Source: Cladosporium sp. IMV 00045 (Eukaryota > Ascomycota > Dothideomycetes > Cladosporiales > Cladosporiaceae). From it: DNA of 48,138 bases. The position numbers were made by a program, and so were the translations under genes. The DNA lies in the NCBI GenBank assembly GCA_001931905.2, contig MSJI02000902.1, positions 1-48,138 of the forward strand, in the 5' to 3' direction. Below the pieces are notes generated by a model. That model was not told the DNA's origin. It did not search any database and saw nothing but the letters and a program-made list of their open reading frames with translations. Of the stretch, positions 11,259 through 20,778 are shown one piece after another (within the stretch, counting starts at the first letter, position 1; every line of letters begins with the position of its first letter).

Positions 11259-11360
11259 TCTCCCCTCTCGGGATTGAACCAAGGGCCTTGAGATAGCACA
11301 TTTGATGGTATGTGCCTGATCAGTTACAGTCTCACGCTCTTCCAGCTGAGCTAAGGAGAG
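11259..11360 (-). tRNA. tRNA-Tyr (anticodon GTA) with 29-nt intron
   Basis: Read on the minus strand, acceptor CTCTCCT (11360-11354) pairs with AGGGGAG (11266-11260), with discriminator A at 11259. The D-arm is GCTC-AGCTGGAA-GAGC. The anticodon stem is TGAGA (11334-11330) with TCTCA (11293-11289). Anticodon GTA is at 11327-11325. The T-arm is CTTGG-TTCAATC-CCGAG. An intron of 29 nt (11323-11295) starts one base after the anticodon, the canonical site; eukaryotic tRNA-Tyr genes nearly always have one. An oligo-T run lies ~13 nt past the 3' end. The cloverleaf closes fully with G-U pairs only, so I consider it functional. Confidence 0.93.
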
Positions 11361-11424
11361 TGAACTAGCTATGCTAGTCTTAGCTATTGGATGATGTGGA
11401 CTGTGGTGTTGACATTTTATATAT
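11321..11424 (-). repeat. Right arm of the inverted repeat (tRNA-Tyr 5' half and upstream flank)
   Basis: Its reverse complement matches about 5244-5346. It covers the tRNA-Tyr 5' half plus ~65 nt of upstream flank, including an AT-rich TATATAAAAT stretch that could help position Pol III. The arms lie ~6 kb apart in opposite orientation with the RIP-affected element between them. Confidence 0.75.
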
Positions 11425-12446
11425 GTATATTTGTCACAACATCTCCAGCTGGCCAACGGAAATGGGTCTGAATTTATCATAAGGAGGTATCAGCATTGAA
11501 CAGGTGCTCAAGACGGAACGAGTACTCGTTACCGTCGCTCTCTCATTCGCGGATCTTGATCCTTAGCAGCGAATGCAAAATTGATATGACAGCTCCTCGA
11601 TAGGCCACAAAGGCTCGAATCTGAGGTGTCGTGCTCCATGTGTCTGTAGGTGCACTTGTGGATAGCCCGCAAAATGTAGAATCACCGAGGTGGGGAAGGA
11701 GGTGCCTGCCGCTGCCCACGCTTGCCGTTCTAAGCTAACGGTTCCTTCCCATCTTTTCGATCTAACACACCCACACATGACCTATACCTACATGTATTGG
11801 TCACCTCCTTATGACATGGCTCAGTCCTCAAGCAACCGAACATGCTTTCCATCGCCTTGTTGGTCCTGCACCTGGAAGAGACTTGTCAAAAGGTCTAGCC
11901 TCGAGATTTCAGCCTCGACTAAAAAGAATTTCCGGGTTGTTTGGGGGAGCAGCACGGGAGGTCCCTGGTTCGAACCCGGGAGGGGAGAAACGATTGGTTT
12001 CCTTTTGCTTTTTGTCTTGTGGTTAGTTTGTATATCGTTCGAAAACGCGATGTATCTCTTTACTTTGGGGCGCGAAAGGACTTGGTCGTTTTTGGGCTGA
12101 GTTTTCTCCTGCAAAAGCGGGCGTGCGCGCATTTGCCGAGCTTTGCCGATCTTTGCCGAACTTGGCTTCGTGGGCATACCTGTACTGTAACTGTACGACT
12201 ACAGTTTAAAGTGTCTCGAGGTTTTTGTACAGACATGAATACGTAATTGAATCTTCAATAATGAGTTGGAGAAGGAGCTTATTCTGCGAGCGAGCCAACA
12301 AAGCTCGCATCGTGAGAGCCAGAGATCACCAAGGGGGGAGAGTCGGCGGCCTTGTGAGCTTCGTGGGACTTGGTGAATAATGCATGCACGACCGTTCAGT
12401 ACAGATATCGAAGAGAAATAGCATCAAACATGCAATCAACAAGTAG
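11425..12446. other. Gene-free stretch with a tRNA 3'-half-like sequence
   Basis: No protein gene can be supported. At 11954-11988 there is a T-arm CCTGG-TTCGAAC-CCGGG followed by AGGGGAGA. This closely matches the 3' end of the intact tRNA-Tyr and includes a perfect B box (GGTTCGAACCC). I could not find a pairing acceptor 5' strand or D-arm upstream. An A-box-like TGGCTCAGTCC lies at 11816-11826 but does not fold with it. T-runs follow near 12000-12018. A three-copy 10-bp repeat lies at 12131-12160. Confidence 0.5.
12131..12160 (+). repeat. 10-bp tandem repeat, three copies
   Basis: ATTTGCCGAG, CTTTGCCGAT and CTTTGCCGAA follow one another directly, with a diverged fourth copy (CTTGGCTTCG) after them. 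The core is TTTGCCGA. Confidence 0.8.
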
Positions 12447-13080
12447 TCAATCAAGATTATGATCGAGAAGCGCAGGGCCATTTTGCATCCTTTGATCTTT
12501 GTGACTTTTGTCGCGTCCTCGACCCTTTTTCACTCCAACATCGCGATGAACTACCTCGACGCTCCATTCGCTTGCCTCGATACTTCGTGCAAGTTCCTCA
12601 ACAAATGCGACGCTTCGATGTCTCCCTCGTTCGCAGAAGCAGCTCACGATGAGTGATGACTTTGAGATACGATCGTCAGCGTCATCACGCACGGGAACGC
12701 TTCGCTCAGTACCGAGACATTCTGCTGCGTATCACCGTGTCAGCTCACCACTTCAAACGTGAGCGAGCATTGAACTCACCAAAACCGTCTCCACTCAAGG
12801 TCGACAACTCCGCTCTGATCTCAGCCTCAGCCGTGTTCAACAAACTAACAAACCCATCTTCCTGCAGCATGTGATTTCTGAGTCTCTGTGATCGCCCGTC
12901 GTACGAATCTCCGATGTGTTTCGGTGGGTTCTTAATCTTCCGTAGGTCGAACTTCAATGTCGGAGCTGGTGAGAGTGGGGGTGCGTGGGCGTGAGAGACA
13001 ATTACTAGGGTCTTCCTGGTGAGGTTCCGGTCTACCGAGCCGACATCACCATTGAGGTTCTCCATGTTGTGAATTTCCAT
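12447..13080 (-). CDS. Stand-alone RapZ C-terminal-domain protein (two exons)
   Basis: The exons are 13080-12780 and 12724-12447 (192 residues). The 55-nt intron has donor GTGAGT, branch GCTGAC and acceptor CGCAG, and it restores one frame across the domain. Motifs run in the order expected for the C-terminal domain of bacterial RapZ and its fungal relatives. SHAHAPPL (29-36) and KFDLRKIKNPPK (43-54) come first, then DGRSQRLR, CERGRHRSVAFVEEL (131-145) and HRD (160-162). In bacteria this domain binds RNA and a nucleotide-sugar ligand; the N-terminal P-loop domain of full RapZ is absent here. Fungal function is unknown to me. The second ATG (codon 6) is an alternative start. The gene is divergent from the LURP-one-like gene. 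Confidence 0.85.
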
Positions 13081-13844
13081 AGGCTGTTGAGAATTATTGT
13101 TGTCTCAGTCCTGGAGTGAGGGAATGCTGACGACTTGACTCGATACATATAACCCTCCAAACGAGTGGCAATGAGTCAGCCATCTGGAAGTGGCAGTGCA
13201 GATCTCATCATCTGCATCCAGGCATGGCCATTTGAGGTGTCGGAGTCGGCTTTGATTTTGACATCGCTTACAACAATGCTTGGGAGAGGTCCTGGAAGAA
13301 TTCACTTCGTCGCGAGTCATCTGATCGAAAAGATAGAACAAACGCGGTTCGATTGGGAAGATCTTAATGGCGGGATAGTAGCTCTCGCGTTTGATCACAA
13401 TTATTTTTTGCTGCTATCAGGGATGACATACTATCGCGCAATGTTGATCTAGGATGGGGATTTTCGTCGGCGGAGACTGGAGCCTGACTCGATTGCGGGT
13501 TCAAAGGATTTCAACGCGTTGTCTTCCGATGTCTCTGCGTGCGGGAGGATTTAGCCGCGAGATGAGCAAAATGCACGGCCACCATGAAAGCACCGAGAGA
13601 GAGAGAGGGTAGAAATGGGTGTGAAGCGCATTCAGATAGGTACATTCTTGGTGGCATATTTGTGCCCAATGATTAGGCATCGTGGGCATCCTTACCGTCG
13701 TAAAACCGACCACCTGCACGGCTCTTAGAGTAAAATCTACCTGTTTTATTTTGTAGGTGTTTCCAGAATTTCGTTCAAGTAAATGTAAACAGTCTGCTGA
13801 GCAATCACCAAGCCATTCAATCAAAAGATACACCGTGCGCAGCA
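13081..13844. promoter_or_regulatory. Shared upstream region of two divergent small genes
   Basis: These 764 bp separate the RapZ-like gene (-) from the LURP-one-like gene (+) and must hold both promoters. A short GAGAGAGAGAGA tract lies near 13594-13605. I see no confident TATA box, and the small frames inside lack motifs. Confidence 0.4.
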
Positions 13845-14493
13845 ATGGACGCAGAGCTGAGTGTTCCGCAAGAGCACCTCTGCCTAATTGAAGGCCACCT
13901 AGCGAACGAAGAAACGATCATTTGGGTGAGATGTCACGACCGCCACCTCCAACACATCACCGTGATCAACAATGACGGCGAAAAACTATTCTACGTCGAA
14001 GGCAGCGCCAAAGGCTTCAACTCATCAAGTTTCCGGCGAGCATTGAAAGACGCTTCTGGGAATTCCGTCTTCGACCTGCGCCGTTCCCAGATTGACGGCT
14101 GGTATGTGGAGGATCCAGACAAGAAAAGGATCGCAAAACTCAAGCACATCAAGTACTTTACGAGAGCTCATACCGCCATTGATGCCACGCTAGGCGACTC
14201 AGAGTTGACGGTACAGATGCGTCCGCGAGATCACATGGCGACGACGACGTATCTCAATGCTGGCGGAGCTGTCATTGCTGAGATTCTGCTGCATGTCAAC
14301 AACACTCCTCGCAGGTTCAATGGGGATAGAGACTTGTCGGTGTTCCGGGTTCGTGCGGCGAAGGGTGTTGACTTGAGCTTGGTGTGTTTTCGTCGTCAGC
14401 TTTGCGTTTCAAAACATCTGCTAATTGTATCCGCCGCAGGTCGTGCTCATGACGCTTGTTAGAGCTGAGATGGCACATATTTGGAGGAAGTAG
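13845..14493 (+). CDS. LURP-one-related / tubby C-terminal-like protein (two exons)
   Basis: The exons are 13845-14381 and 14440-14493 (196 residues). The 58-nt intron has donor GTGTGT, branch TGCTAAT and acceptor CCGCAG. Splicing replaces an unlikely unspliced tail with VVLMTLVRAEMAHIWRK, which continues the C-terminal hydrophobic helix expected after KGVDLSL. The body has the alternating beta-strand pattern of LURP-one/phospholipid-scramblase-like folds, for example LFYVEG, ASGNSVFDLRR, KYFTRAHT and VFRVRAAKGVDLSL. The helix buried in the barrel is typical of that fold. The biological role in fungi is unknown; membrane or lipid binding is only an inference. There is no signal peptide. Confidence 0.8.
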
Positions 14494-15125
14494 GTCTGTT
14501 GTGTAGAGAACAGAGGAGATATACCAGTAGACAGGGCGGCAAAGACTAGAATTTGCCTTGATACGATGGGGTCTTGAGCTGCCTGGAGTTCATAATCGCA
14601 GCATTTCGAACAGATCTGAGGGTAGTGTTGTTCAATTCAATTCAACTTCACTTCAGGCAGATTGTCATGTCACATGCCACGCATGCAGGTTGCCGACGCG
14701 AAGAAGAGTCGTCAGCCAGCCACTTATTACCTATGCGGGCGGGCGCAATCAAGTCGTGTCCACGTTTGCGTTGGGAGGGGCAGGATCTTGGCTTGCTCTC
14801 TCCGGCGGCCGATCTTCCCAAACACAACCTGCATATCTCGAATCGTCTCACAAAATCCATTTCTTCACTTACATCCGAAACTCCGTCTGTACACCATTAT
14901 TTCCCATCCCTCAAACGCGTAATGTCCCATAACTAAACCTGGGGCTGGCAGACCGGAGTGTGCACACTTCATCACACTAGCGAGGGCGCTCGGTCGGAAA
15001 ATGACCCGTTCAAATCAGAGAAGTCAGTACCCCTGATCTGCGGCCTTTCGTGAAAAGAAAACCAAAAAGTTTAGGCGCGCTGTACCTTTGTTTCGCGTCT
15101 CTATGCCTCTGGCCATATCGACAAT
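14494..15125. other. Intergenic stretch before the phosphotransferase gene
   Basis: This holds the 3' region of the LURP-one-like gene and the promoter of the next gene. A short AATTCAATTCAACTTCACTTCA direct-repeat-like stretch lies near 14634-14655. I see no further gene. Confidence 0.4.
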
Positions 15126-16460
15126 ATGAGTTATCTGACGCGCATGATAGGCAACGCCCAGAAGGAGTGCGTCTCTGAAGATGCCCTCAAGCACTTCAGG
15201 ACATACAAGTACTCCTCAGTGGACAAGTCGCCAATTTCCCAGCATGTGCTAAAGCACTACGTACGCCGGCCCCTTGCCCAGATCATTAAAGACAGTAGTC
15301 AAGTCCAATGTACTGACAATATACGATAGTGGAACTTTTGCGTCGAGTTTCTCCCACTATGGCTGGCACCTAACATGGTCACCCTGCTGGGTTTCTTTTG
15401 CATCATCTTTAACGTCGGCCTTTTGGAGCTCATGGACCCCGACCTCCTCAGCCCCAAACAGGCGTGGGTGTGCTATTCATATGCCCTCGGTGTCTGGGCC
15501 TACAGCACCATGGACAACATCGATGGCAAGCAAGCCCGTCGTACTGGAACCTCTTCTGGACTCGGTGAACTTTTTGACCACGGTATCGACAGTCTAAACT
15601 GCACGCTGGCCTCGCTGCTTGAGGCGAGTGCCATGGGTCTTGGATCAACCAAGCTCGGCGCATTCACTGCAATTGTGCCTTGTCTGCCCATGTTCTTCAG
15701 CACATGGGAGACTTACCACACGCACACCCTCTACCTCGGCTACTTCAATGGTCCGACCGAAGGCCTGCTCATCGCCAGTCTAATCATGGCCGCCAGCGGC
15801 ATCTGGGGTGCCGGACTGTGGAAGGAGCCTCTCGCGAAGCTCTTCGGTTACGAGGCTCTCCTAGGCGAAACCAGCTTCCTTGACTTGTGGGCACCCATTA
15901 TTCTCTTCGCCTTCTGCACGGCTCACCTGCCATCTTGCGTCATGAATGTCGCAGAGTCTCGTCGCGCCAAGGGTCTTCCGGTGGCTCCCCTCTTCCTGGA
16001 GTGGACGTCCATGTTCTTCTTCATCGGCAGCTTGTGCGCTTGGCTTGGATCGCCCTACTCGCACATCCTTCCCGACAACCACCTTGTCTTGCTGTGCTTG
16101 ATCTTGTCCTTCGTCTTCGGTCGCCTGACGACGAAGATCATCCTCGCACATCTCACCAGACAACCATTCCCATATTGGACGGTTCTATTGGTACCTCTTG
16201 GAGGCGGTGCCGTTCTAGCATGGCTGCCGTTGATCGGTCTTCCGCCCATTTCCGCCACCGTTGAATTGGGCTACCTTTGGTCATACTTCATCATCGCCAT
16301 CGTCGCATACTTCCGCTGGGCCTTTGTCGTTGTCAACGCCATCTGCGAATACCTCGGTATTCAATGCCTGACCATTCCAGACTCCAAGGTCAAGGCTCTG
16401 GAGAGGGAGCGGGAGGGAGAGCTGTTGATGACTGAAAACGGCGTCAAGGCCAAGCAATAA
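15126..16460 (+). CDS. CDP-alcohol phosphotransferase (choline/ethanolamine phosphotransferase)
   Basis: The exons are 15126-15260 and 15330-16460 (421 residues). The 69-nt intron has donor GTACGC and branch ACTGAC. The full catalytic signature DG-x2-AR-x8-G-x3-D-x3-D is present at residues 110-132 (D110, G111, A114, R115, G124, D128, D132). About ten hydrophobic segments follow, as expected for the last Kennedy-pathway enzyme in the ER/Golgi membrane. It transfers phosphocholine or phosphoethanolamine from CDP to diacylglycerol. The length suits yeast Cpt1/Ept1 (about 390-410). The sequence alone does not tell choline from ethanolamine preference. The motif before the signature (HYWNFCVEFLPLWLAPNMVT) is formed across the intron, which supports the splice. 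Confidence 0.93.
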
Positions 16461-18003
16461 ACTCATCACAGAAGGCACACCAGTGTGCGCCATGTCACGA
16501 TACACCGATAGACGGAGATAACGTTCAGACAACGAAGTTTAGATTAGAGGCGATTCTCGTAGGAATCGTCATAGATTATAGTAATGACAATTGTAATGCG
16601 AAGGATGGTACATCTATTTGACACCAGAGTGCGGCCAGGCCGTCCTTGTATTCGCGACACGCTACGCCATTGGGGCTTGATGGCTTCGTAAGGCTGATGT
16701 CGTACTTGCGGTACATGCGGTACGTTTGGTGTATGCAGGTGACGATTGCTACACCACAAAGGCGAAGAGGCATATTCGGCGGCCGGGTCTGGACTCGTAC
16801 GACCAGGATGCCTCCTTGCCGTGCACCGGCCGTCTGTTTGGCCGCGAATGCCGCCGAAGCTCTATTGCCGAGGCGTATGGCTCTCAATTTTGGGAAAAGA
16901 ATTCAAGAAAGACAACGACCCAGATATACGTTCGACCAGGATTTCTATCATTGCGTAGAACATCACTGTCGATGCTCTTAGAGGTTCCACTCAGTAGACT
17001 TGGGCAGAGAGCTCTTCGATCGACAAAGCGCGAACGCGAGAGCCGCATGGTCGTGAGCGAATAACCTTCCATCATCCAGCCCTGCAGAGAGTCACGGGAC
17101 GGACACGAGTGATTTAACTCTAAGAGGAGTAGCTTGGATCTTATTTTGAAAAAGAAAGCCATGGATTCGAATGTGGGCCACTCGCAGACAAGCCAGCCCA
17201 AGCATTCACTTGGCTGAGCCAAGCATGACCTTGGGAATATCGCCTAACAACGGTGTTCCACGACATGTATCTCTGTAAATGCACTGCATGCATCGCAAAC
17301 GCCTTGTGTCGTGCGACTCGGACGCCTTGTACTCGCTTTCACTTCCCCGTATAGCATGCCCCTACAAATAGTGCACGAAGCTTTGGGGCAAAAGCAAAAC
17401 GTTCGAGGCCTTTCTCGACTCCATCGATTACAACATGCTTACGAGGCGCGCGTGGCCCACGATGGCGGCAGACACCGATGCCGCACCGCGCGATTTTCAC
17501 ATCACGCCGGCTACAGCTCAAGCGCATAATGGCATAGTCCGGATATTGGGCGCACGGATGAGACGGATGGGGCACGCCACAAACATCAGATTTTCGCTGG
17601 CCTTGCCCCTCGCAGCTTAAGCCATACCTATACCTGAGCAACGTCCGCCCACCATCACCAGTGAGATGCGAGCTAGCCTGGTATGAGCGTAGCTTGCCCC
17701 CTCGTACATGAATACATGAGGAAACCATGCCAATAGGATCCTGGTCACAATTCCCTACGGTCTGGTACCAGGTACCGTGCGTTGAGAGGCCGTCAGACGT
17801 GCATCCCGTTCCGACTTGTCACACCGAAGCATCTTCCTGTGAGAGGGCGATCCTGCAGAAAAAGCAAGCAACCAGCTAAGGCAATGCCATCGGCCTCGTG
17901 ACGCCTTACCGTCTTGTATCCGGTCGGCAATCTATGCTGCTAAGAAAACAAGCTTAAGCACCTCGAAGACAATCTCACATCAAACTTCAAGGCCCTAAGC
18001 CAA
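16461..18003. other. Long gene-free region upstream of the hexose transporter
   Basis: I see no gene with motifs or coherent exon structure. Small frames on both strands (for example 16726-17064 + and 17339-17728 -) look like chance. The region lies downstream of the phosphotransferase and extends into the transporter promoter, giving ~2 kb of non-coding DNA, among the longest in the window outside the element. Confidence 0.5.
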
Positions 18004-18022
18004 CCCCAGCGGGGTCGCGGGG
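18004..18022. promoter_or_regulatory. Cluster of three CreA-type (SYGGRG) sites
   Basis: CCCCAG (reverse complement CTGGGG) at 18004-18009 and GCGGGG at 18009-18014 and 18017-18022 all match the SYGGRG consensus of the fungal carbon-catabolite repressor CreA/Cre1. They sit ~490 bp upstream of the hexose transporter ATG. The biological link is an inference from the target gene; short motifs can occur by chance. Confidence 0.35.
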
Positions 18023-18256
18023 CGTTCTGGACTGCAGTACTAAACTACGCTCGCGCGGCTCTCCTCCAAAATAACTGCAGAGGGCGCCAGTGAGAAGAGC
18101 GAGCGCTAGCAGTAAAGGGCCGATCACAGTACGAGGCTAACCCATTCTTAGCTTCACACAGGTAGCATCTGGATCCCCCATGCGACTCCAACCCATGGGG
18201 TGTATGGGGTACGTATGTGCGGTGCCCCTCGGGGGAGAAGGTCACTGCGCACACGA

Positions 18257-18263
18257 TATAAAG
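18257..18263 (+). promoter_or_regulatory. Possible TATA box of the hexose transporter
   Basis: TATAAAG lies ~250 bp upstream of the ATG, with a CT/CA-rich, A-poor leader after it as in many highly expressed fungal genes. A STRE-like CCCCT lies just upstream near 18226. Confidence 0.35.
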
Positions 18264-18510
18264 ACTCCCTTGCCCACGGTGTTGGTAGGTTTGCCAATCA
18301 TTATCATTTACCTCATACTTCTCTCGTGCACATCATCACAATCACCCAGCCTCGTGGCCAAAGCAATTGTTATCACTTTTAGTTCAACAACTATACCCAA
18401 ACACCCTTTCGCATTAAACACACCTTTGTGTCGTCAGTGACACCTTCATCGATCTAGTCTGAGACCATCGACACAACAAAGAACCGAATACTTGACATCG
18501 TCAATTCAAA

Positions 18511-20515
18511 ATGCCTATCACTCTCAAGCCTCCAGCGGGCACGCACGGTGCGGCCTGGCCGGCTATCGCAGTCGGTCTCTTCGTAGCCTTTGGTGGCGTG
18601 CTGTTTGGATATGATACCGGTACCATTGGTGGTATTCTGGCAATGCCCTACTGGCTCAAGGAGTTCTCCACTGGTGCCGTCGATGCAGATGGCAATCCAG
18701 ACATCACCGCCTCGCAAAAGTCCATGATCGTGTCTCTTTTGGTGAGTAAAGCGCATATCGTCTCCCGACTGATTTCCAAACATACACTAACTTCTTGATA
18801 GTCTGCTGGTACTTTCTGTAAGCTTTCCCCTCGAGCAAATCGGTGAAGTCGATGAATGCAATTGGCTAACAGACTTCACAGTCGGCGCCCTCACAGCTGC
18901 TCCCACTGGTGACTTTTTCGGTCGCCGCATCGGTCTTATGGTCACAATGGTCGTTTTCTCCTTCGGTGTCGTCCTTCAAACTGCCGCCACTGAGATTCCT
19001 CTATTTGTTGCTGGCCGTTTCTTCGCTGGCTACGGTGTCGGTATGGTTTCTGCTCTGATCCCACTCTATCAATCCGAGACCGCACCAAAATGGATCCGTG
19101 GCACTATTGTTGGTGCATATCAGCTTGCCATTACAATTGTACGTCCACCTCGTTCTTCTCTCTTCGCTGGTACGCATAGGGAAAATACTAACAACACATT
19201 AGGGTCTTCTTCTCGCTGCCATCGTCGACAATGCCACCAAGAACCGTGACGACACCGGTAGCTACCGCATCCCCATCGCCGTCCAATTCGTTTGGGCGTT
19301 GATCATCTTCTTCGGCATGCTCGTCCTTCCCGAGACGCCGCGTATGTGGATTAAGCGTGGCAAGCCTGAGAGGGCCGCCAAGTCACTCGCCACCCTCCGC
19401 AGACTCGACATCGATCACCCAGCACTCGTCGAGGAGCTCGGTGAAATCACCGCCAACCACGAGTACGAGATGAGCTTGGGCAAGGCATCATACTTGGATT
19501 GCTTCCGCGGAAACCTGGGCAAGCGTCTCGCGACTGGCTGTCTTCTGCAGGCTCTGCAGCAGCTGACTGGTGTCGTAAGTTGACAACCTGTTGATCAGGA
19601 AGATCGAGAATGTTTTCTAATATGGAGAATCTGCAGAACTTCATCTTCTACTACGGAACCTCTTTCTTCAAGAACTCCGGCATCCAGAACTCCTTCGTTG
19701 TCTCGATGATTACCTCCGCTGTGAACGTCGCTTCTACTTTCCCTGGCTTGTACCTTGTCGAGGCCTGGGGTCGTCGTCCACTCTTGCTCTTTGGTATGTA
19801 ATTTCTACACCAACACAACTGCGAGGGAACCCTCGATTCGTTCGTACCCGACTAACACTGTCCAGGTGCTATTGGCATGGCTACTTGCCAGTTTATCGTC
19901 GCTGGTGTCGGCACTGGTGCTGGCACTGAGAACACCGAAGCCCAGCGTGCCCTTATCGCTTTCGTCTGCATCTACATCTTCTTCTGTGAGTACAGTCTTT
20001 CAAAAGTTCCAACCCGACAAATCCACTAATACCAGAATCCAGTCGCCTGCTCCTGGGGCCCCGTCGCCTGGGTCGTGACGGGCGAGATCTTCCCGCTCAA
20101 AGTGCGCGCCAAATCCCTCTCCATGACGACCGCCTCCAACTGGCTCCTGAACTGGGCCATCGCCTACGCCACCCCCTACATGGTCGACTCCGGCCCGGGC
20201 AACGCCAATTTGCAGGCCAAGGTCTTCTTCGTCTGGGGCGGCTTCTGCTTCATCTGCATCGCCTTCGTCTACTTTATGATCTACGAGACCAAGGGTCTGT
20301 CGCTCGAGCAGGTCGACGAACTCTACGCCAAGGTCTCCAAGGCGTGGAAGTCGAACGATTTCGTGCCCACCGTCAGTTTCCAGGATGTTAAGGATGTGGC
20401 TGATGAGGAGGGCGCGGGCGCTATGAGGAAGAGCAGTTTGGCGGATTTGGAGACCAGCGCTATGAGGAAGAAGAGTGTGCAGCATGAGGAAATTGCGACT
20501 GGTGAGAAGGTTTAG
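18511..20515 (+). CDS. MFS hexose transporter (seven exons)
   Basis: The exons are 18511-18741, 18802-18817, 18882-19138, 19203-19574, 19637-19793, 19866-19985 and 20043-20515 (541 residues). All six introns are 57-72 nt and keep one frame; exon 2 is only 16 nt. Sugar-porter motifs appear in order: GGVLFGYDTGTIGGI in TM1, GDFFGRRIG in loop 2-3, PETPRMW after TM6, QQLTGVNFIFYYG in TM7 (formed across intron 4), EAWGRRPLL, and ETKGLSLEQVDELY after TM12. The C-terminal ~60 residues are charged and cytoplasmic, with RKSS-type possible phosphosites. It resembles high-affinity glucose transporters of filamentous fungi. It acts at the plasma membrane. The substrate is inferred from family; sensor (RGT2/SNF3) versus transporter cannot be decided here. 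Confidence 0.92.
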
Positions 20516-20778
20516 GGGGTAGATATTGTTTTTATCACTTGATTGATGGTCATTGGTCGAGAATATGGGTGTTTTGTTATGTTTTTTTTCCAAGAGTGGA
20601 TACCTGGTTTCGAGATGGATTGGAAATGTTCCTCGCATGAGATTGTATGAATTATGTCCATTTTAAACTTTTTCTTTTTCTTTTAGCACGAACGTCTTTG
20701 CTCCCAATTCGCATGCAAGATGAACCTATATCTCATCAACGACAACGAAATGCTCCTCTCCATCAGCATGCGAACCCA

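Noticed and set aside
11107..11301. 64-codon minus-strand frame beside tRNA-Tyr
   Set aside because: It overlaps the tRNA gene and has no recognisable domain.
11816..11988. Complete tRNA gene with a large intron, using the A-box-like TGGCTCAGTCC
   Set aside because: The acceptor strand before that A box does not pair with AGGGGAG and no anticodon stem can be formed.
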